Made by a program: the position numbers and the translations under genes. Positions 8,974 through 18,259 of a stretch of DNA of 64,000 bases are shown here, one piece after another; positions within the stretch are counted from its first letter, which is position 1, and the number at the start of each line of letters is the position of its first letter. This DNA is from Actinomarina sp002308095 (lineage in GTDB: Bacteria > Actinomycetota > Acidimicrobiia > Actinomarinales > Actinomarinaceae), in the NCBI GenBank assembly GCA_045563135.1, contig JBJKUL010000001.1, positions 372,001 to 436,000 of the forward strand, written 5' to 3'. The notes under the pieces were generated by a model. The model made no database searches and was not told where the DNA came from. It saw nothing but the letters and a program-made list of their open reading frames with translations.

Positions 8974-9533
8974 GTATAGGAGTATTAGGAGGAACATTCG
9001 ATCCTCCACATCAAGCACATTGTGAAATTTCTTTAAGAGCAATTGATCAATACGGTCTCGACAAGGTGTTGTTCGTACCATCAAAAAATCCATGGCAAAA
9101 GTCAGTCACTACCTCATATGAAGATAGGTTCACCATGACAAGCCTTTTAACAGAGAACTATCCCTATTTCGAAGTAAGTGATGTAGAAGCTGTTAATGAA
9201 AAACAAACCTATACAGTAGACACTCTGAAGAATTTATCAATCCCAAAAAATGATCTGTTTTTTATTCTTGGTGCAGATATTGCTATTGAGATTCGAACAT
9301 GGAGCAGATATGAAGAGTTGGGTAGTTTAACAAACTTTTTAATTGCTCCTAGAGACCATATTCAAAAAGAGTTGCTCCAAAAAAAATTTCCATTTGAATA
9401 CCAGTTAATTAAAGGAGAGGAACTTGACATCAGTTCAACTAACATCAGAAGCAAACTGAATGATGATATTGCTTTAGAAAACATAATTCCGAATAGTGTA
9501 TTAACTTATATTGAAGAAAAAAGAATCTATTAG
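8970..9533 (+). CDS. nadD: Nicotinate-mononucleotide adenylyltransferase
   Basis: 187-residue enzyme converting nicotinate mononucleotide plus ATP to deamido-NAD. The nucleotidyltransferase motif GGTFDPPHQAH is at residues 7-17 and the second signature DISSTNIRSKL near 153-163. Size is normal for NadD. It is coupled (4-base overlap) to the VWA gene. Its final 4 bases overlap the converging trkH gene. In most actinobacteria nadD is followed by rsfS; here the trk genes are interposed. Confidence 0.93.
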   Translation: MSIGVLGGTFDPPHQAHCEISLRAIDQYGLDKVLFVPSKNPWQKSVTTSYEDRFTMTSLLTENYPYFEVSDVEAVNEKQTYTVDTLKNLSIPKNDLFFILGADIAIEIRTWSRYEELGSLTNFLIAPRDHIQKELLQKKFPFEYQLIKGEELDISSTNIRSKLNDDIALENIIPNSVLTYIEEKRIY

Positions 9534-10983
9534 TTTTTCCAAGTCTTTTTATAGAAAAGTATAGCTATAGGAAAAATTTCAAGTCGTCCAACAATCATCA
9601 AGAAGCAGATGACCAATTTAGACATTGAGTCCATAAATGCAAAGTTTTGTGTTGGACCAACTTCATTTAATCCAGGACCGATGTTATTCATTGCAGACGC
9701 GACACTACTTAAGATTCCCTCAAAAGATAGATTAATTCCAGAAATACTTGATGTTGCACTTAAGGCGAATGTGCCAAGAACAAATATTGCAACGTATAAA
9801 ATAAAAAAGGTTTGAACAGACTCGATCATTTTCTCAGGAAGTGCAGATTTGGACATTCTTATCTTAAAGATTGCATTTGGGTAAAGTATTTTTCTTATCT
9901 CATTTCTTACGGACTTCAACAATGCAATAACACGAATTGTTTTCAAGCCTCCAGCAGTTGAGCCTGCCATACCACCTAAAAACATGAGACCTAAAATAAA
10001 TGCTCTGTAATCAACACTCCATACTTCATAATCTGCATTTGTAAAACCAGTTGTTGTTATTAAAGACAACGATGTAAACATAGCAGTATTGACTGCTTCC
10101 AAGAAAGAACTACTAACAGCGAGAGTTTTTGGTATAAAAATTAACGATGAAGCAACAACAATAAATGTAGTAAAATTTAAATTCTGTACTTTCCAGTAAG
10201 CTTCTAAAATCTTTGAAAACTCTTAAATATCAATGTAAATGATATTCCGGCTACAAACATGAAGAGAATGATTATCCATTTAGCTGATTGTGTCATTTCA
10301 GAAACAGAACTATTTAATACGCTAAATCCACCTGTAGATAATGTAGTTAAAGAATGATTGAGAGCGGAGTAAAAACTTAAACCACTAAAATACAAAAGCC
10401 CAGTTTCCAATAATGTAAGTCCCGAGTAAACACCCCACAACAGTTTTGCAGTATCTTGAAATCTTGGTGTTAGTCTATCTGCTGTTGGCCCAGGAGATTC
10501 GGCTTTAAACAAATTTATTCCACCCGATCCTAGAAGCGGGAGTACAGTTATTGTTAAGACTACAATTCCCATACCACCCAACCATTGTGTTGTAGACCTC
10601 CATAGAAGCAACGACGCACTTACTGCCTCAATATTTGTTAATATAGAGGATCCTGTTGTTGTAAATCCAGAAATGGTTTCAAATAATATATCTATGTACG
10701 ATAATTTAATATTTGCAAGGAGGTAGGGGATAGTCCCATATATTGAAATCAATATCCATGAAATTCCAACTGCGCCAAATCCTTGTATTGTTGAAAGTTT
10801 CCTTGTCGGTAATATATTTTTTCTAATGAGGAATGACAACACTAAGGTTGCAACTGAAAGAATTAACAACGAATTCGCAAATGAATATTCTTTTTCATAG
10901 TAGCTATAAGCTATTGTTGGTATAAGAGATGCAGCTAATACAGGGTAAACAGCAGAGCTGATAAAGATAATTATCTTTAACAT
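9530..10983 (-). CDS. trkH: Trk-type potassium channel subunit TrkH (frameshifted as read)
   Basis: Membrane potassium-translocating subunit that works with TrkA. Two frames make one protein. The first (10983-10204) carries the selectivity-filter-like loops ETISGFTTTGSSI and LSTGGFSVLNSS; the second carries TTTGFTNADYEVWS and the GGMAGSTAGGLKTIR block. The frames join near 10213, where adding one T to a TTTT run restores a continuous FKSFSKILEAYWK and about 484 residues. A homopolymer deletion, probably a consensus error, explains the break. trkA lies 7 bases upstream in the same operon. Confidence 0.85.
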
Positions 10984-10990
10984 TTACAAA

Positions 10991-12322
10991 TTAGCAGAAT
11001 ACTTCTTCAACATCTTCTATGCTTTCGGGATGGGTGAACACAACAAGCTTATCTTTAGCCGCGAATTTCCAATTTCCAGAAGGTATGTATGTGTTCTCTC
11101 TTCTTGTTACTCCAGCAATGAGACAATTGTTTGGTAAATCTAGTTGTGAAATTGATTTATCTAGAACTTCACATTTTTCACTAATAACAATTTCTAAAGC
11201 CTCAATATCAGTATCTTCAAAAGTTAGTGCAGATGTTACCTGAGAAGATCTTACATCTTTTAGAATGGAATTTGCTGCAGAAATTCTGGTAGAAATTGTT
11301 GCCTGTATTGAAGAATCTTTTAGCAACTCTAGATAGTCAATTTTATTCACTCTGGTGATAATCTCAGTTGCGCCAAGGGCTTTTCCAACCAACGAACAAA
11401 CTATATTTTTTGAATCATCTTTACTTAAAGCCACAATTGCAGATTCATCATCAACACCAATATCAATTAGGTTATTTGGAACTTTGGGATCATTACACAC
11501 AACAATCACGTGTGAGTTGTGTTCCGCTATTCTATTACAATCTTTTTCATTATCATCAATCACAACTACATCGTATTTTTTGTGCAACCTTTGAGCTAAT
11601 AATTCAGCCGCACGAGATGCTCCAATGATGATTACTTTTTGAAGTTCTTTCTTTTCTTCAATACCGAGAAGCGAAAGGGCAGTTTGAACGTCACCGTTTT
11701 TTACAATTAACTTTACGTGATCATTTTCTTCAAGCTCAGTATCTCCGTTAGCTAATTTCGAATCATTATCCCTCACATATGCAGTAACAAGCCAGTTTTC
11801 TCTTCCACCAAACTCATGGATATCACTTAATTTACTGTTGAGCAGAGGAGATGATTTAGCTATTACGCCACCAATTGATAGTAGTTTTCCATCTCCGAAC
11901 TCGTGTATATCATATATGCCTGCTCTAGATAGTAATTTTTCAATCTCGTCACAGGCAGAATCTGATGGGTCAATTATTTGATCAATTTTTAACTCTTCAA
12001 GTTCATTTTTCATAGAGTTATCTTGTACTCTTGCAAAAGATTTTTTTGTACCCATGTTTTTGGCTAAATAACAGCTCAGCATATTAACATTTTCATTATC
12101 AGTTACTGCAATAATTAAGTCTGCTTCTTCGGCTCCACCTTGAATTAATGAGCTTGGACTGCCGCCATTTCCTTGAATAACTAATGCATCAAGTGTTGAG
12201 TTCAACTCTTCAACTTTGTTAAGATTTTCTTCTATTAAAGTTACGTCATGTTGTTCACCTGAGAGCTTGGTTGCTAAAAAACTTCCAACCTCACCGGCAC
12301 CAATAATGATAATTTTTTTCAA
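10991..12322 (-). CDS. trkA: Trk system potassium uptake regulator TrkA
   Basis: 443-residue cytoplasmic gating subunit with the full double arrangement RCK_N-RCK_C-RCK_N-RCK_C. NAD-binding loops are visible as IIGAGEVGSFLA (residues 5-16) and IIGASRAAELLA (near 230), each followed by an acidic residue at the end of the second strand. The start is a TTG preceded by GAGG at a good distance. It is read divergently from rsfS and just upstream of trkH, forming a two-gene potassium-uptake operon. Confidence 0.92.
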   Translation of the reverse strand: MKKIIIIGAGEVGSFLATKLSGEQHDVTLIEENLNKVEELNSTLDALVIQGNGGSPSSLIQGGAEEADLIIAVTDNENVNMLSCYLAKNMGTKKSFARVQDNSMKNELEELKIDQIIDPSDSACDEIEKLLSRAGIYDIHEFGDGKLLSIGGVIAKSSPLLNSKLSDIHEFGGRENWLVTAYVRDNDSKLANGDTELEENDHVKLIVKNGDVQTALSLLGIEEKKELQKVIIIGASRAAELLAQRLHKKYDVVVIDDNEKDCNRIAEHNSHVIVVCNDPKVPNNLIDIGVDDESAIVALSKDDSKNIVCSLVGKALGATEIITRVNKIDYLELLKDSSIQATISTRISAANSILKDVRSSQVTSALTFEDTDIEALEIVISEKCEVLDKSISQLDLPNNCLIAGVTRRENTYIPSGNWKFAAKDKLVVFTHPESIEDVEEVFC

Positions 12323-12361
12323 TATAGCCTCAATATTAAGGATAGTGTCATTATTTATTAC

Positions 12362-12733
12362 ATGGTAATATATTTAATAGTGTCCAATAAAATACATAAA
12401 AGTAAAAACACAATTTTAGATTCGATTGTTGACATCTTATTAATTCAAAACATAAAAGATATTAAAGTTTATGAACCTAAATCCGATGTTTATAGTGATT
12501 TTATTGTTATTTCCACAGCATCATCAAATACTCAAATGAATTCAGCTTTAAGAAAAATTGTAACTTATTTAAAAGCAAATGGATTTGAGGGTATTTCAGA
12601 GGGTTTAAATTCTTCATGGATTTTACTTCAGTCAGAGGGACTTTCACTACATATTTTTTTAGAAGAGGCAAGAGATTATTATTCAATAGAAGATTTATAT
12701 TTTGATAGTAATTTAGTGAATCAATATGGTTAA
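12362..12733 (+). CDS. rsfS: Ribosome silencing factor RsfS
   Basis: 123-residue protein that binds L14 and blocks subunit joining when nutrients are limiting. Family features: SDVYSDFIVISTASSNTQ (near 40-57), GFEGISEGLNSSWILL and the C-terminal HIFLEEARDYYSIEDLYFD. In actinobacteria it normally follows nadD; here trkH/trkA on the opposite strand separate the two. A tRNA gene follows 14 bases downstream. Confidence 0.9.
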   Translation: MVIYLIVSNKIHKSKNTILDSIVDILLIQNIKDIKVYEPKSDVYSDFIVISTASSNTQMNSALRKIVTYLKANGFEGISEGLNSSWILLQSEGLSLHIFLEEARDYYSIEDLYFDSNLVNQYG

Positions 12734-12747
12734 AATTTTAATAGTTA

Positions 12748-12820
12748 GGGGCTGTAGCTCAGCTGGCAGAGCACCTGCATGGCATGCAGGGGGTCAGGGG
12801 TTCAAATCCCCTCAGCTCCA
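12748..12820 (+). tRNA. tRNA-Ala (GGC)
   Basis: Full cloverleaf of 73 bases. The acceptor stem GGGGCTG pairs with CAGCTCC (one G-T). Anticodon stem CCTGC/GCAGG encloses the loop ATGGCAT with anticodon GGC. T arm is GGGGTTCAAATCCCC. The discriminator is A and CCA is not encoded. An open reading frame starts only nine bases after the 3' end. A possible -10 TAAAAT at 12731-12736 overlaps the rsfS stop. Confidence 0.95.
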
Positions 12821-12829
12821 CATTTCAAT

Positions 12830-14057
12830 ATGAATATTTCGTTTATAAAGGACATTCTGAGGCAAACAAAAGATTTAATAATCTCACAATTTTTTATTGC
12901 AGCAATCTCACTATTACAAGTATCCCTTGTTGTCAAAATATTAGGTGTTGAAAAATATGGAATGGTTACATTAATTGTTACTACTGCCAAGCTTAGTTTA
13001 TAGATCTCTACACTCAAAAAATAGTGATGTTACGCTTTTAACTCTCAAAGAAAAAGCTCCTGTAATGTATTCTTACCTCTTTGATTTAATAATTGGCATC
13101 ATTGCATTCCTCATTTGTATTTCAGTATTAAACCTTCCAGTAAAAAACTATTTTGGTATTAACGAGATAGAAACTTATATACTCATATTTTTTGCTTCTA
13201 AAATATTACAAACCTTTTCTGAGAGCTCTAAAGCTTGGCTCATAAGCACTGATAGTCTTAGAAAATTTTCTCTTTTAGAATCACTATCCGTTGCGATCAG
13301 GTTCATTGCAATAGTTAGTCTTATTTCTTTTTCACCTACTGTAGAAAATTATATAATTGGTCAGACTATTTATTCAGCCTTTTATGGAGTTGGTAGTGTT
13401 CTTTACATTGTGAAGAGTATTGAACTTAGAAATTTTAAGCTTAACGATTTTAAATTATTCATAAAAAGCGTTCTTCCACATTACAAGTCAATACGACTTA
13501 ATCAAATAATTGGCTTAATACCACAACATTTTGATGTAATAATAATCTCTGTAGTTAGTGATTTTTCAGCAGTTGGCATATATAGATTTGCTAAAAGATT
13601 AGTTGAGCCGGTCAATTATTTAGTCGCAATATTCAATCCCTGGCTGCAAAGTAAACTCAGCAGAAAAGAAAGGGAATTTGATATTATTCAATTTTTCTAT
13701 AAATTTCTCCTACCTGTAGGGGTTGCGGTTGTGCTTTTTTATACATTTCTTGGTGAATATGTTATTGAATTTTTAGGAACCGAAGAGTTTCAGAGGTCTT
13801 ATGAACCTTTGCTCATACTTTTGGCAGGATATGTGACCTTTCTGCTTACTTTTTGGATAAGGCAGTACCTACTCTTCAATAATTTAATAATATTTCATAC
13901 TTATGGAAGAGTTATCTACACCTTCTCGTTCATATGTTTATCATTGATTACTTCGCCAACATACGGATACCAAGGAATTGCTTGGTCTTTGACTTTTGCT
14001 ATGATAATTCAAAAATTATTTGAGTTTATTATATATAAAAATAAGGTATTGCAATAA
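12830..14057 (+). CDS. Polysaccharide flippase, Wzx/MATE type (frameshifted near the N-terminus)
   Basis: Multi-pass membrane protein of the oligosaccharide flippase type, thought to move lipid-linked glycans across the membrane. The first frame (ATG at 12830) gives an amphipathic N-terminus and a first helix ending in EKYGMVTLIVT. The second frame continues with LPSLVYRSLHSKNSDVTLL and eleven or so further hydrophobic segments. One extra base near 12979 joins them to about 409 residues. The start codon is 9 bases behind tRNA-Ala with no ribosome site, so its mRNA may be made by tRNA 3' processing. A polymerase-like gene follows. Confidence 0.75.
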
Positions 14058-14091
14058 ATATAAAGATTACAGCTATTAAAAAAACTTTAAT

Positions 14092-14097
14092 TATGAT
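14092..14097 (+). promoter_or_regulatory. -10 box TATGAT for leaderless transcription
   Basis: TATGAT ends six bases before the ATG at 14104 of the polymerase-like gene. No Shine-Dalgarno is present. Confidence 0.35.
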
Positions 14098-14103
14098 TAG
14101 ATT

Positions 14104-15429
14104 ATGGAAGTAAAAAACCAATTCATAAATTCTCTACTTGTTGGTTCATTATTTTTTTACAGTTTAGATGCCTATTCCTTTTTTGATGTTCCATTTTCCT
14201 GGATTGGGTTGTCGGGAATTTTTTTAATTGCAATATTTAGTGATTATAAGATTTTATTAAATTCAAAATTGTATCTGATTATCTTGATACTATTGATGCC
14301 TACATTTTTTAATAACATTTCCACTGCAACTGATCTAAGTTTCATATTGCGGTTGTTTAATCTAGTATCTTTTTTTGTCGTTCTTCTGGTTTCATTAAAA
14401 TTTTTTGATAATTCACAAAATACTAAATTCATTAACTTATTACAAAAACTGATTCTTGTACTTTCAATTTTTGCTATTTATTCATATCTTGCTCAAATCT
14501 ATGATTTACCAGAAATAATAAGAAATAGGTCCAATACAGGTTTGTTAGGTGATTCTTCTCAAACTACTTTCTGGAAAAATGAACCCCATAGGATGGTTGG
14601 ATCTTTTAGGGAACCAGTGTTACTAGCTTCGACATTGTTACCTCTTTATTTCTTATACTTACTTTCTGCTCGAAAGTTGCATTTGATTACAGTTATTTTA
14701 TCTTCAATAGTTATAGGGTTAACCCGCAGTGATTTAGTGAGAATCTATTGTTTTATTACGCTACTTGTTTTATTAGTTTTTTATTTAAAAACTAAAGAAC
14801 TAAACAAGGCTATTTTCCCAGTCTGTTTAGTTTTATTATTTTCCTTAACAGGTGTTCGTGAGTGTGATCTCAACCCAGATAGCAGTGACTGTATAACTTC
14901 AGACACAATTTCAACAGAAGTTGAAACCTTAGTTTTTAGCGATTTAGAAAAAACCTTTAAAATTGGAGATGATAGAAATTCAGTTCTTGACTATGCAATT
15001 TTCTCATTCAGAAATTTAGTTCCAAAGGGAGTTACGAAAGTAAATGCTGACTTTAGTTCCTATTTATCACAGGAGATAAGCAATGAAATGTATCTAACCA
15101 ACAGGACGCTACCAGAATTTCTTCTTACCAGATACGAGGCTAAAAATTTTGGGACTGGAAATTATTCACTATTACGTTACTATCCAAATGTACAGAATCT
15201 ATTCATCAACGCCTCATTGTCACTTGGGGCAGCTTTTATTGCTTTCTTGTTTCTAGTTATCTCTGCACTTATTTACATCAGCTCGAAAAAAATGTCAGTT
15301 TCTACTTGTTTTTCTTGCTAGCTTTATTCTTTCCTTGTAACACCTGTAGAAGAATTTAATGCATTTACAGCACTTGTTCTTGGTGCAGGCTTTAACATGA
15401 TTATTAGCAAAAAAGAAATTACCCAATGA
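14104..15429 (+). CDS. O-antigen polymerase/ligase-like membrane protein (frameshifted near the C-terminus)
   Basis: Wzy/WaaL-like protein: about ten hydrophobic segments and a large extracytoplasmic loop (about residues 255-360) containing two cysteines (REC, SSDC). It is a clear relative of the protein at 55723-57099: both open with a similar block ending PFSWIG/PLSWIG, both carry SFREPVLLAS/TFREPSFLAV and both have a Cys-bearing loop. As read it stops at 15321. Two shifts near 15300 and 15335 restore FYLFFLLALF and FLVTPVEEFNAFTALV up to a TGA at 15427-15429, which overlaps the serC ATG. Polymerase versus ligase cannot be decided. Confidence 0.65.
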
Positions 15430-16492
15430 GTAAATATAACTTTTCACCGGGACCAGCAAAATTGAATAAGTCAGTACTTGAACTAGTTGAGAACAACATT
15501 TTGGAATACGAAACTCAAGGAGTGTCGATTCTTGAAATTTCCCACAGAAGTCCTGGTTTTCAAAATATCCTTGATCAAACTAAAAGCAATCTACAAAATT
15601 TATTTGCTATTCCTAAAAATTATAAGATTCTTTTTCTTCAAGGTGGTGCTACCTTTCAAAACACATTTATCGCAAATAATATAAATGACAGCAAACTCTA
15701 CGACAAACTTAGTAACAGGTACATGGGGCGCTAAAACATATGAAGACTTTCTTAAAATTAGAAAAACAAATAAAATTCTTTTAGATAGCTCACAAATCAA
15801 AGATTATCTCGAGGAAATCTAGTTCAGAACGCCTTCAATCAAATGACTTTATGCACATTACATCAAATGAGACAATTGAAGGCATCCAAATAAGAGATTT
15901 TAATCAAATAAATGAAGATTTAATAATAGATAGTTCATCCGACATAGGGTCCTATAATTTTGACTGGAAAAATGTGGCATACCTCTATGCAGGTGCTCAA
16001 AAAAACCTTGGTATACCAGGAGTTTCAATATCAATAATCAGAGATGATTTTATTGAAGAAAATCAAAACCCAACTTATTTAAACTTAAAAAAATTAATGG
16101 ATAAAGATTCACTTTTAAACACTCCTCCAACTTTTTCTATCTACGTCTTAAAGCTTGTAACCGACTGGATGTTGCAAATGGGTGGTACCGAGTATTTCGA
16201 AAATCAATCAATTGAGAACTCTACTGCCGTATATTCACTTCTTTCAGAGTTCAATGAGTATGTTCAGATACCTGTTGATGAGTATTCAAGAAGCAGAATG
16301 AATATTGTTTTTAACTTCAAAAATCTTAATCATGAAGAATTATTTCTTAAGAAGGCTCTTGAAAATAACATAATAGGAATTAAAGGTCATAGGAGCATTG
16401 GGGGGATAAGGATTAGTTTATATAACTCTATAGATAAGCCTTCCGTCCAATATTTACTAGATTTTATGAATTCTTTTTTTAAGGGATTATGA
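15426..16492 (+). CDS. serC: Phosphoserine aminotransferase (two frameshifts as read)
   Basis: PLP enzyme making phosphoserine from phosphohydroxypyruvate. The N-terminal part has FSPGPAKL and ILEISHRSPGF; then FLQGGATFQ. The middle frame gives NLVTGTWGAKTYEDFL and the last frame gives SSSERLQSNDFMHITSNETIEGIQ, the lysine-containing YLYAGAQKNLGIPG and KGHRSIGGIRISLYN. One extra base near 15695 and one near 15809 explain both breaks, and the reconstructed length (about 355) is normal. The neighbours overlap by four bases at both ends, so it is coupled to the polymerase-like gene before it and the DUF1015-type gene after it. Confidence 0.88.
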
Positions 16493-17154
16493 AATTCTCT
16501 ACATTCGAGAAATATATATTTATCAATTCTGAAATAAATGCTGTTAAAACCTTTATAAATTTCTCGCATCAAAACAATATAGAAATAGTTCTTCATGAAG
16601 AAACTCAAAATAAATATAAACAAATTGAAAATAAAAATATTGCAAAAGAATTTCCTCCTCTGTTATTTTCAATCGAAATTAGTAGTCAGCAGATAGGTTC
16701 TTTAAGTTCTTTGGATGAAATAAATCGCCTAACTCTACTAGATGGACATCACAGATTTGAACATTTGTCTTTATACAAATATGATCTTCAGGTACCTTTA
16801 GTTCTAATTTCTAATGATGACGTAAATATCGGAAGTTACAATTCTGAAATTAATGTCGATTTAGAAAAATTTGAATACATATTAAAAGAAAATAATTTTA
16901 CAATTTCCTATACTTCAAAATACTTTTTAACCTTTCAAGGAAAACAATTTAGCAGTGAGGGAATTAATAACATATATGATTTGTACGATTTTAAAAGAAG
17001 TTTAATTAGTGATGGAACAATTACTCCTATTCAAAATGACCTAGACCAAACCAACATACCTATTTTGGATTTTACTCCTGTCAAATTAAACGAGTTTAAT
17101 AAAGAGAATTACTTATTTCCACCAAAATCAACCTGGATAACACCTAGAATCTAA
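16489..17154 (+). CDS. Short DUF1015-type protein (ParB/SerK-like), possible serine kinase
   Basis: 221-residue soluble protein. LLDGHHRFEHLSLYK (about residues 83-97) matches the DGHHR signature of DUF1015 proteins, a ParB-related fold to which free-serine kinases such as SerK/SbnI are also related. The C-terminal LFPPKSTWITPRI resembles the end of DUF1015 proteins. It is only about half the usual DUF1015 length of around 400. It overlaps serC by four bases (ATGA). Function in phosphoserine/serine metabolism is inference from the motif and coupling; no activity is proven by sequence. Confidence 0.6.
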   Translation: MKFSTFEKYIFINSEINAVKTFINFSHQNNIEIVLHEETQNKYKQIENKNIAKEFPPLLFSIEISSQQIGSLSSLDEINRLTLLDGHHRFEHLSLYKYDLQVPLVLISNDDVNIGSYNSEINVDLEKFEYILKENNFTISYTSKYFLTFQGKQFSSEGINNIYDLYDFKRSLISDGTITPIQNDLDQTNIPILDFTPVKLNEFNKENYLFPPKSTWITPRI

Positions 17155-17161
17155 TTTGGTT

Positions 17162-18259
17162 ATGAAAATATGTCACGTAATTAATACTTTAAATCGAGGT
17201 GGGGCTGAAACTCATTTACTAGATTTAATTAAAGAACAGAAAATTAATGGTTATTCAATTGATTTAATTGTAATAGGTCCAGACAACCAAAATATAATTT
17301 CGCTAGATGCTGAATTCTTGAACATTGGTATTCCAATACATAGACTAAAGGGTCCTAGGATGTTTAACTTATTTTCTTATATTGAATTGTATAAACTTAT
17401 CCGTAAGAATATGTACGAAGTTGTTCACTCACACCAACCTAGAAGTGATTTCATGATATATTTTATTAAAAAATATCTTAGAAATTTCAGATGGATTATC
17501 AGTGTACATGGCAAATATGATACCTATTTAGAAAGTACAAATTTTTCGAACAAAGTTAAAAAAAGATTTATGATTTTTTTAGCAAATTATTGGGAAGAAT
17601 CCGATGCACTAATTGTAATCTCAGATTCAGTAAGCGACTGGGTAGTGGATTTAAATAGTAACCTAAAGCCCGTGGTAATTCCTTATTGGATAGATCAATC
17701 TAATTTAAACTCAATACACAAACCAAAAGAAGATATATCTATTGGTTTTCTAGGAAGGTTGAATAAAAATAAGGGAATAGAAGACCTTTTAGAGGTTTTC
17801 AATAATATTCATGATGAAAAAATCAAACTTAAAATTGGAGGACACGCCGAAAAGTCCTATCTTCAATACCTGGATAAAATTTCATTAGAAGAAAAAAGGA
17901 AAAATATAAAATATTTAGGTTATATCAAAAATAGAAAAAAATTCTTTGATTCTATTGATATATTCATTTTCCCATCCTTCTCTGAAGGGCTCGGTCTTGT
18001 GTTGTTGGAGGCAATGAGTTTTTCAAAAATTTGCCTCACTAGAGATATATCACCAATGAATGGGTACCTGAGTAATGAAAGTGGATATCTGTTTAATGAC
18101 AACATTGAAATGTTGGATTCTTTAAGCCAAGCTATTAATGATTACAGACTTGATAGTAATAAAATAAAATCTAAATTGTTTAATATTGAAGAAGTGGTTA
18201 AAAAATCAAGTGTTGCGTCCATATTTCCACTAATAGAAAAGGTATACAATTATGAGTGA
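17162..18259 (+). CDS. Glycosyltransferase, GT4 family
   Basis: 365-residue GT-B fold glycosyltransferase. The N-terminal KICHVINTLNRGGAETHLLDLI is the acceptor-side nucleotide-fold signature. The C-terminal domain has IGFLGRLNKNKGIEDLLEVF (near 200) and the donor-binding FPSFSEGLGLVLLEAMS (near 275). The ATG at 17162 is chosen because it yields the canonical N-terminus; an alternative start six bases upstream lacks support. It overlaps leuS by 8 bases. It ends the small tRNA-Ala-linked accessory block and probably builds the same glycan as the flippase and polymerase-like genes. Confidence 0.85.
   Translation: MKICHVINTLNRGGAETHLLDLIKEQKINGYSIDLIVIGPDNQNIISLDAEFLNIGIPIHRLKGPRMFNLFSYIELYKLIRKNMYEVVHSHQPRSDFMIYFIKKYLRNFRWIISVHGKYDTYLESTNFSNKVKKRFMIFLANYWEESDALIVISDSVSDWVVDLNSNLKPVVIPYWIDQSNLNSIHKPKEDISIGFLGRLNKNKGIEDLLEVFNNIHDEKIKLKIGGHAEKSYLQYLDKISLEEKRKNIKYLGYIKNRKKFFDSIDIFIFPSFSEGLGLVLLEAMSFSKICLTRDISPMNGYLSNESGYLFNDNIEMLDSLSQAINDYRLDSNKIKSKLFNIEEVVKKSSVASIFPLIEKVYNYE

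Noticed and set aside
16395..16401. Six-G run in serC as a phase-variable tract
   Set aside because: It encodes the conserved SIGGIRIS motif and the frame is right at this length; the same applies to the six-base C/G run at about 43969-43975 in the epimerase.
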